From Paracamarosporium sp. OC-R06-R3 (taxonomy: Eukaryota > Ascomycota > Dothideomycetes > Pleosporales > Didymosphaeriaceae): a stretch of DNA of 64,000 bases. The DNA is taken from NCBI GenBank assembly GCA_019828545.1, contig JACVRA010000165.1, positions 744,001 through 808,000 on the forward strand, written 5' to 3'. Position 1 is the stretch's first letter, and every line of letters starts with the position of its first letter. Of this stretch, positions 55,938 to 64,000 are shown piece after piece. Position numbers and translations under genes: made by a program. The notes below the pieces were generated by a model. That model searched no databases. It worked only from the letters and a program-made list of their open reading frames with translations, and was not told the origin of the DNA.

Positions 55938-56505
55938 AGATGAGCGTGAAGTTCTGTGGACATAGTATATGTATGAATGTAGTCTCCAATGAAGTCAAGA
56001 AAGTTAATACGCTAAGTTATGCATTGTCCCCTGTCGCTCTCGGTACTTTTTGCGCCCACCGTTATCCCAGTGAGGCAACCATATGTGTTATTGTTGTGGG
56101 TAGAGCGGCCAAGGAGACGCGGCATAATGTATATATACCGGTATCATTCTGAGCTATAAAATATAAGCAGAACAATCACAAGGTCAAAGCATTGCAGGAA
56201 GCGACAAGCCTGTGTCATGATTACGCATGTGAAGTACCTTGAGCATTACTCTTCAATGTCTATGCAGACTATTTAGACAAGGTGACTTCTATACTCGAAC
56301 AGCTCCCGTCAATACTACGCTGAAATAGCAGAACACGTAGCTATGTCAAAGCGCCGTACATCCCACCATACCAGTATTGCTAGAACTCCGTTGCAGAAGC
56401 AGAATCGGGCTCTTAACCATCATGTACGCCCTACGCAAGACTACGTTATTCTTTGTTATCGCAGATGAGAAATACACTTCCGGTTGTTAAAGTGTTAACA
56501 TCGGC
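55938..56505. other. Convergent 3' intergenic region
   Basis: Between the stops of the GMC gene and the 195-aa secreted-protein gene. AT-rich. No feature seen. Confidence 0.4.
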
Positions 56506-57213
56506 TCATTTACCGCCGTTGATATCCGCATCCGTCCACTGAGTACGGCACCGAAACTTCTTATGCGCATACAGCGTGAACGTAGAGCCGAAGCCCACTG
56601 GCACATCGTGGCAGTAGAAGTCGATTCCAGCCTGACCTTCAGGCTCGCACGCGCCCCACTGATAGTTGTCGATGCCCCAGAGAATCCAGTTCCCGCTCTG
56701 GTCTTTCTGTTTCTGATAGATCGCTGCAGAGTTTGATTAGTTTGATGGAACGGGAGCAAAGAGGCAAGAGACTTACTGAAGTGGAGCAAAGGATCGTTCG
56801 TGAAATGCATCTCAATCAACTCGATGTTGTTTGTGTCGTGGTCGGCTATGCATCCGTCACCCCAGCAGCGGACACCGATCTTCTTCTTGGACACCTAGTG
56901 GCTAGTCAATCACTCTTCTATTTTCTCTCTTTTGCGAGCCTTGTTTGAAATCGTGACTTACGTCCTTGCTATCGCGTATCCATTTTGCGTTCAACAAGTC
57001 ACCGCAAGACGGATTGTGGGGTACGGCGCTCCAATGCGTAGCTGACCAATTTTTGAGGGTATCCGCGGTTGTGCTGTTGTCTGGAATATCTTGCGCGTGA
57101 CGCTTGTTGGGCGGGTAATGTGTCTCGTCTGCGCGGTAGAGATCAAAATCTGCGAGGACGGTGTGGAACGTGACCAAGAAGGCGAGCACGAGGAGATATG
57201 GACGAAGCGCCAT
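56506..57213 (-). CDS. Small secreted cysteine-containing protein, 195 aa
   Basis: Three exons (57213-56962, 56894-56777, 56723-56506) with introns of 67 and 53 nt. A signal peptide (MALRPYLLVLAFLVTFHTVL) precedes a mature part of about 174 residues with six cysteines: one in NPSCGD, two in VRCWGDGC, and one each in GACEPEG, FYCHDV and FRCRTQ. It is rich in Trp and aromatic residues (NWILWGIDNYQWGACEPE). Two potential N-glycosylation sites lie near the start (NST, NWS). The even cysteine number and size fit a disulfide-stabilised secreted protein, that is an effector candidate, but no family is recognised. It belongs to the secretory block together with the GMC enzyme and the 117-aa protein. 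Confidence 0.75.
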
Positions 57214-58934
57214 TGTACTTCTGGTACTGGGACTAGACGATGTATCTGTCTCAATCGATCTTCGGATAGTCCTTGTATGAAGGTTCTTGGTTCGTAGAAT
57301 TGGGTAGTAGGTCGGGTGTTCCTGCGTTGAAGGGCTCCCAATAGTCGAGGCGGGCCCTGGCCAGCGTATTGGAAGGGTCTATGGCTGTATGTTAATAGAA
57401 GCCAGGAATTTTAATACTCACTAGTAATCACACGCTTGGATCTATGCTACATGCGGGTTCGAATACTTACGAGACTTAGTTGAACTTGGCAAGGAATGCA
57501 GGTTGTCTGGTGGAGTGGGGGACACTGTTGAGAGATATAAAAAGCTATAGAGCCAAGGATGGCTTACCTACGCAGTCAGGTACGGACCAATGCGTTGGTG
57601 TAAACTGCTCCGTTTGCCGGCCTGAGCGAATCTGTGACGCCATTCACTGCTTCGCATTTCCTAGCATGGTGTAATTGCTGAGTACAGATATATAAGCACA
57701 CATGCCATCAAGTTCCGGATATATAGTCTATGTTTATGGGACTAGAGCATATATAGCAGGCCAGGCACGTATCAGGTCTCTGGTCACCGCGGTTCAGATG
57801 CTCCATTTCGTGTTGTTTATCTTGTCCACCGCCCCTTCTCACGGCATTTAATGGATATTAACTTAGCAATAATAAAAAATGCATATGCTAAAGAACAGCG
57901 TCGAATTACAAGCAGTATGATTCCCGTAACGAGCAAAAGCATATCATATGCTTGATGCCTCGACAGCTGTAGGCGCATGAGATCAGATGGGTCGGAGCCG
58001 TATCTGAATGGAAAGTAGATCAAAGGATAGATTGCTGGCAACTGCACGAGACGCCAAAGCGCCTATGTCAATTGCAACAGGAGCGGCTCCTTTTTCCTTC
58101 AAGAAAAATCTGGATATAGCACGAATGAAAAAGTCGATTGCATACCTACGAGTGCAAGGTAGAAGAAAGTGTCAATACTTCTGAAAATTGATATTTCAAC
58201 GAACTTTCCTATCCTTTAAATCCAAATTTAGGAATAGAGCAAAACAAATCTCGAGACTTCAGACTGACCGATGAAGTAGCTCGTGAAAAACGAAGGACAT
58301 GTCGGGTGGGTAACATATCTCTGCACACATAAAGTGTTTGTTTCCCCACTCGTACGGCCTTCATTTCTGTATCTCCGTGATTGCTCCATGTAGTTTATAT
58401 ATATAGATAGGTCGATGACTTCACGGTACCGGGTCCATGAACATGTCACGGTAGCAGCGCGCACCATAAGACTGGACCGACCCTAGAATAAGGACCTATA
58501 AACAAGTTGTGTGACAAGTCTAATTATTGCCCTAGTTAGATTAAAGTAGCGGCAACCTGCCAACATATGTGAACTAGTACTAGTATGATCTTGTGCCAAC
58601 GTTGCGGCTTTTTTTGTTGATCGACCACTCCGAACTAGTGCAATGAGCCTCCGGAGTCATCACACAAAGGATGGAATAACTATGTATAGCAAGGCTTGAC
58701 CAGAGAAATAAGATGATCCTGACGCCATAATTCCTCACTAACAAAGATCGCCACCCTGGCGTTCGTTCAAAGTAAAATCTAAAATAGTAGTCTACGTCTG
58801 TAAGATAAAGGATTCCATGACAATGCTATGTTACTACAGAAAGATAAAGCACCCATCCTGCAATCATCATAGCTCTCTCACATCGTATGTATTTGCAACA
58901 ATCCAAAGTCGCACCCTCTTAACTCATAAAAGCC
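57214..58934. other. 1.7-kb AT-rich divergent intergenic region
   Basis: Between the starts of two small secreted-protein genes. Noticeably AT-rich with several TATATA stretches (for example near 57690-57760 and 58395). No gene or repeat family recognised. Confidence 0.4.
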
Positions 58935-59357
58935 ATGCACATTGTTCTTTTAGTCAGTTCCACATTCACATTGGCCACCGCGTCTACTATTCCAAAACCC
59001 CTTGTCCACCGTCAGGAAGCCGTAGGTCTACCAGGCGCAGTATACACCTGCACAAAAGATAACTTTCAAGGTAGCCCGTTTCCAAGTTTCCGATTCCAAT
59101 GTCAATGATTGTGTTCTACAATTACTAACACTCTCATAGGTCAATGCCAATGGACTGTTCCTACTACAGACTGCCACATAAATACAGGCATACACTCTCT
59201 CGGTCCTGATAAACAAGGCTGGTGCACCACCTATTCGAGCTTTGATTGCACACAAGGGACGGAGGTGAAAACGCATAGATGGCCGGGTCAGCAAACGGGT
59301 ATGACTGACCAATGGCATAGTTTCACATGCCATTCCGACGTCGTTGTACCAATCTGA
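58935..59357 (+). CDS. Small secreted six-cysteine protein, 117 aa
   Basis: Two exons (58935-59070, 59140-59357) with a 69-nt intron containing a TACTAAC branch site. A signal peptide (MHIVLLVSSTFTLATAS) is followed by a short segment ending in VHR, a possible Kex2-like or dibasic-related processing point. The mature domain has six cysteines (VYTCTKDNFQGQCQW, TTDCH, GWCTTYSSFDCT, FTCHS). The pattern C-x-x-x-NFQG-x-C and HSLGPD..G-x-C resembles small fungal secreted proteins with a beta-gamma-crystallin-like fold (C..NFxGxC, SSFGPDxGxxC), from memory of the pattern only. Likely an apoplastic or surface protein; function unknown. Both exons show the same reading only in this splicing. Confidence 0.75.
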
Positions 59358-59943
59358 AATCATGGTGGAGATTAAAACCGAGGAGGCCGAAAGGATGGGT
59401 GACTGTAAGTCTTGATTTTGAGTGGTCGACCGACGCACACGTCTATTCAAAGTAGCCGTATCATGCTCTTGAACAGTAGGCGTGTTCAGGTATAAAAAGT
59501 AGTCTGATGCAAAGAACAAACAAACTAGATACTCAGGTTAAGGTGCACCGCGTTTATGATCCATCGTGCAAAGACATGTAGCAGAAGTCGATACAAGAAC
59601 GTCTGTGAAATCATAGGAAGCAGAGCTTTTGGAGCAGAAAAACAAACACAAGGAAGATAATCGTGTAAGTTGGCGTTACCAGACACTCTGAAGATTCCTT
59701 GAAACGAACAATCATGATGCATAGTCGTAAATGACTCCCCATCGCATATCTTTCTCCCAACAGAGTCACCACAAATCCGGTAACTGACACGCAGCTTTGA
59801 TCTTTCTTCTCTTTCCCTCTGAGATTAGGTTATCAAAGACCTTCATGTGATCAAATTCTGTCTATTGCACATTTAAGCTAAATGTAGGTGCATAACAATC
59901 TAGCAATGAATGGGAGTCCCTTTTTACGCTGCGTAAAACAAGA
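59358..59943. other. Convergent 3' intergenic region
   Basis: Between the stops of the six-cysteine protein gene and the AAA+ gene. Nothing recognised. Confidence 0.4.
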
Positions 59944-62900
59944 CTAATTCCATTGGGCATTACTCTGAGGTTGCCATGTTGCTGCACCTCCCCTACCATC
60001 GTTATGCTGTGGGTTATTGGCATAGGCTATGTCATTTCGAGGGTCGTTCCCTGTAGAAGAAAATCTAGGTTCGCTCATCGGTCCACCATATGTCTGAGGA
60101 ACGGTTGCATACATTTGCTGTTGAGCTTGCTGCGCAGGATGTAGACTTTGAGCAGGGCCTTGAAAGTTACTTGGAGGTGAGGAGTGTTGTCCGCCCCCAT
60201 ACTGCGGAGTTTGGAATTGCGACCGTGAAGCAGGGTACCCAAGATGAGCCCCTTCATGACCCATTTGTCTAGCGCGGTGGTCATTACGTTCCATTCTTTC
60301 GTATGCAAGTTCATTGTCCGTACGGCCCAAGGTCTCTGCCCTATCCTGATCGTAAGATGCGGTCGCTTTATCAACCAAGTCGAAATGTGATGCACGGAGT
60401 TGCTTCTGAATTGTAGGATCGCTCTCTCGCTCTAAGTCCCCGTCGTGGTGTGCAAGTGAAGCTGCGATAAGAAACGCGTTCCTTATTTGGCGCCCATTCC
60501 ATGTGCCTATCCCTGATCTGTGAGCATGCTGATCATAGTGCTTGCGGGCGAAGTCTAAGATGTCGTTTTCAGCTATGGATAGGCGAGCTGACGCTTCACT
60601 CCGTTGCTGCTCGATAGTTCGCAAGCGTTTGATATTATGTTTGAAGATCTCGACGGTTTGATCCTTGTTGAGGTGATGATACTTCAGATGCAGGTGTACT
60701 CGTGACTTGATTGCCTCGTCTAGGACACCTACACGATTTGTAGTGAGGAAAAGGACCCCGTTATAATATTCCAACATTCTTAGAAACACTGTGGCATTCA
60801 GTCACCGCTCTTTTTGTATGACAAGATAACATACCAGACACGAGTGCATTTCTTTGGAGATCAGCACCACTTTTTTCCCTTTGCGCAATGAAAACGTCAG
60901 CTTCATCTAGGAGTAGAACGCAATCCCAAAGATGCGCTAAGCGAAAAATTTCTTTCAGAGATGATTCGACCTTCTCAGGGGTGAATCCCAAGTCGCCACA
61001 AGTTATTGGGAACAGAGGCTTCTTCCACTTCTGTGCAACTGCTTCGGCTGTTGCAGTCTTTCCTACGCCGGGAACACCGTGCAACAAAATCACAATGCCT
61101 CTACCTTTCCCTCGGATCAGATCTTGTGTAGGAACTTCGATCCCCTGAGATTCGAGCTGCTTCCTCATAAAATGTGATTGAAGTAATGCAGAGATGAGCT
61201 TTTTGTTGTCATCCAGTATCTGTAGTTGTTCGAATGCTTCGCCCTCTTCACCTTGTTTTTTTGTGCGCTTGAGGTATCGAGAATCAAGGGGAAGGAACTT
61301 GCGATCCCATACGGCGTAGGCAAACATGCGCCGAGGAAGTAGTGCTAGTTCGTCGTCTTTCGGAGGTGGCACAGGAACGTGTGAAGTAAGGCATAGGGCT
61401 GCATTTTGCTGGAGAAATTTGTCTAGCTCAGCCTCTTGTATCCACTTATCATCGTGAATCCTCTCATTCCATGAAGATTTAACCACGGTCCTGGTTTTGT
61501 CGGTCCAATCGATAATTGAATGGAGGTCAACTTTCTCGTCATGACCCGGGGGTGGCGGCGGCTTTGGCCCCATGTATGAAAAATCCGGCCTCCAGGACGG
61601 AACTGAATCAAATGCTTCAGTAAGATCCACAAGAACGTCACTCTCTACATGCTCAGGATTTTTCATCAGTCCCATTGTTTTAGGGTCCGTGATAAATTTG
61701 GAATCAGGGTCTTTGGTCAAGCTCCATCCACTGTAGAAGCTGTAGCGCTTGGTAACATGGTCTACAAAGTTGGCACCGTCAGACTTTGCCTGATAGAATT
61801 CTGTGGCCCCCTTTCCAGGAAGGTATTGTACGGGGAAGAAATCAAGCTCGGTGATTTTTTGCTCAATATCAAAGAACCATATGACCATAGTGGAGAGTTG
61901 AGCGCCGTATCTTTGGCCATCATGATCTAGGTAATAGCATCTCAAATTCCATTGGCTGTTTCTGTGTTCACATTCGTATAATGAACAACTGCATGGGAAA
62001 ACCGGAGACGTTGACAGTGAATAAACTCTCTTTATTCTCTGTTCAGTAGCGTCGGGCTTTGGGGGGTTGCTGGTTTTTTGGAAGTATATATAATCGCCAA
62101 TTTTGAAGAGGTAATCTAGTTCGTGGTAGCGAACAGTCTGTGATTTGGAGGGATCGGGATTATCGAACCGACGAGATGGAGGTATCAATTGCTCATCAAC
62201 GAATTTGATGTAGCAGCAAAGCTCTTCCTGGGCCTCCTTGCTACTGAAATCGTACTTGGTGTTGCTATTTGGCTTTCCATCTTGAATAGAAGAATCGTTT
62301 TCTTCCCTCGAGCTCGTGTCATCTTCATTCTCAGATTCTGATATGTTCTCGAAATTACCCATCATAATTTGTTCCACTTTATTCTTCATCTTGTCGTGGA
62401 CGGATAGAAGATAGCGAAACGGCCGGATAAACGTACGTGGCTCGCCTTTCCACTGTCTACCTTTGTTGGTGCAACTTCCCAGCAACTCCATTATGGACCG
62501 AGAATTTATCCTCACTCGTTGAGCCCAAGGATCGCCTCTGTAGTGTTTCGATGGATAGTATGGAGGAACAGCGCCCGGATTAGGTGGCGGAGGTGGAGGT
62601 GGAGGAAGGCGCGATGCTGTGGACATTGGGGGTGCTGGAGGAGGCGCTGGAGCCATGAAGAGACCCTCCATAGTGCGTCTGTCAGTCTCCATATCTATCT
62701 GGGATTGGATAGTGTAGTCAGTTTCGAGAACCTCAATCGCATAACGAGTTTCCTCCTCGGAAAATCTGTTCTTGAATTTCTCCCAGTTGCATTTGCGCAC
62801 TTCAGGAATGGTTCGTGTCGGACACGGCAGATCTTGAGCTTCAGCAGGGCCAATTGGCTCGCTTGCGATGCTCTTGGCTGCACTGCCCTGAAAATCCGTG

Positions 62901-63193
62901 CTGAAGGGTCGATCAGCGTTTACATCTATGGTGGGAAATCCTCCACTTGGTGGTGGCGGAGGGGGAGGAGAGATAAAGTCTGGTGGTGGAGCAAAAGGAT
63001 TGATGGGGGCGGCGCTGAGGTTTTGGATTGACTTCGTGAGGTGTCCGATCGTTTTGTCGACACGATCAATTGACTCTCGAATTTCGTCCAACCCGGCCAG
63101 CGATGGCTTTTGGCTATCGTCGGATGTTCTCTTGGGATCAGTTGGGAACGACTTCCCTTCGCCTATGCCCGTAGATTCGTCTCTGTTGTCCAT
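59944..63193 (-). CDS. AAA+ ATPase with DUF7025-type region, 1067 aa
   Basis: Two exons (63193-60835, 60788-59944) with a 46-nt intron. The N-terminal 220 residues are disordered with two long proline runs (around residues 75-85 and 185-210). A central region of about 300-530 (FVDEQLIPPSRRFDN, YHELDYLFKIGDYIYF, CYYLDHDGQRYG) fits the DUF7025 region found before fungal AAA domains. The ATPase core has Walker A HGVPGVGKTATAEAV near 707, Walker B VLLLDEADVFIAQRE near 765, sensor FLTTNRVGVLDEAIKSRVH and a lid with GTWNGRQIRNAF. The last 100 residues are Gln/Gly/Pro-rich (HPAQQAQQQMYATVPQ). Such proteins are common in Pezizomycotina with unknown substrates; a chaperone-like remodelling role is inferred. 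The true ATG is MDNRDESTG; an upstream GTG is not used. Confidence 0.87.
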
Positions 63194-63860
63194 GATCCGA
63201 AATGTATTGAATTCTGGGAGCGCGGATAGATAATTCACAATGTAGCGAAGCTCTTGTATCAGATATCTTCAGGCGAAATCTAGGGATGGTAGTAGCAATT
63301 CATGTGTCGCACATACGCTCGGCTCGTTTTGGAAGAAGAAGGGAGTTGGTTTAAAGGTAGCCGATGGGGATATCAGCATCATTGCAAAAAAAAAAAAAAA
63401 AGCAGCCCCCAAATTGGCATTCGATAAGATTTGGGTCTGCTGATGATTTGAAAAGCAGGCAACCAACCATGGGGCGAAACTCACTAGAGTTGTCCAATGA
63501 GGTGATGCGTAATCCACACGACCTGCAGTTGCGGCGCAGTGCATGCATTTCTCGCTTACGCATGCAATGAACCATAGTGCAACCTTACTGACTTCAATCG
63601 TGAGGCACAAATGCAACAGCACAGCCTTGTTGGGGTCACACTTGATCTATGAAAATCTTTCGGAGCTGTTAAATGTGCATGATCCTCCGGCAGACACTCA
63701 TGATGCTCTAGAGAGCGTGAAGTCATTAAAGTATCCCACAACGTATTTGTACAGAAATGGCAAAGCCCCAACTCGATGTTTAGCCTTGTCATGTCAACAC
63801 TGAGAAAAAATCGCAGGATATTTTAGCGATACACTCGACCGTAGCAGTCAAGCAAATCGC
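63194..63860. other. Intergenic region at the right edge
   Basis: Upstream of the AAA+ gene. Contains an oligo-A run near 63386-63402. Short frames only. Confidence 0.4.
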
Positions 63861-64000
63861 ATGGACCTTTACGGAGCTATGGAGCTGGCAGCAACAGTTC
63901 CGCAACCTCCAAAGGCCGTCAAAGATGCCCTGAGCAATCAGCAAGAAGTACAGATTTTCGAACACTGGAAAAGCCACGCAGGCAAAGATTTGCATCACAC
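63861..64000 (+). CDS. Possible 5' end of a gene cut by the window edge
   Basis: An ATG in a good context (CGCATGG) opens a frame of 46 codons that is still open at the window end. It starts MDLYGAMELAATVPQPPK and continues with a hydrophilic, helix-like sequence (SNQQEVQIFEHWKSHAG). No family is recognised. Because it is short, chance is possible; the coding-like composition and position divergent to the AAA+ gene are the only support. Confidence 0.35.
   Translation, partial: MDLYGAMELAATVPQPPKAVKDALSNQQEVQIFEHWKSHAGKDLHH

Noticed and set aside
57440..57470. B-box-like GGGTTCGAATA sequence
   Set aside because: No A box at a suitable distance and no foldable tRNA arms.
1..64000. CRISPR arrays, bacterial insertion sequences, transposon genes or rRNA
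   Set aside because: No spaced direct-repeat arrays, transposase or integrase motifs, or rRNA-like sequence were seen; the genome is fungal nuclear DNA.

Overview
This window looks like nuclear DNA of a filamentous ascomycete (Pezizomycotina). A Dothideomycete is my best guess, but it is only inferred. The genes carry many short introns of about 44-76 nt with GT..AG ends and CTAAC/CTGAC-like branch sites. Families typical of these fungi are present: a DUF7704 protein, a rhodopsin-domain membrane protein, a fungal LCCL protein, a NACHT/STAND protein and an AAA+ protein with long proline runs. There are no operons, ribosome binding sites, CRISPR arrays or recognisable transposons. I rebuilt the splice sites by hand, checking reading phase at every junction, and I recognise 23 complete protein genes plus one that may run off the right edge.

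Layout. 1-4.2 kb: no protein gene, one broken tRNA-like element. 4.2-9 kb: a 4CL-like acyl-CoA ligase with a peroxisomal C-terminus, two uncharacterised genes and a DUF7704 membrane protein. 11-17.5 kb: a trehalose-synthase regulatory subunit (Tps3/Tsl1 type), a SnoaL-like protein and a C2-domain protein. 18-23 kb: an unknown gene and a NACHT-type NLR facing away from each other. 23.5-29 kb: a multi-pass membrane protein, an LCCL-domain membrane protein and a tiny GPI-type cell-surface protein. 32-40.5 kb: PNO1 and MDM31 sharing a 450-bp divergent promoter, then a CAMK-like protein kinase. 40.5-44.6 kb: a long gene-poor stretch. 44.6-48.5 kb: an amino-acid permease and an aldo/keto reductase. 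49-59.4 kb: an outward-facing set (an unknown secreted protein, a rhodopsin-like 7TM protein, a secreted GMC oxidoreductase and two small cysteine-containing secreted proteins). 59.9-63.2 kb: an AAA+ ATPase.

How the genes relate. Most of the left two thirds is housekeeping: CoA activation, trehalose, ribosome assembly, mitochondrial shape, amino-acid uptake and signalling. The 49-59.4 kb block differs: four of its five genes encode proteins with an N-terminal signal peptide and the fifth a candidate receptor, which suggests a role at the cell surface or in the host or environment interface. The most unusual places are the NLR with its divergent unknown partner, a frame-neutral intron next to the NLR Walker A motif, a likely GC-AG intron in the kinase, the degenerate phosphatase motifs of the trehalose subunit, and the secreted block.
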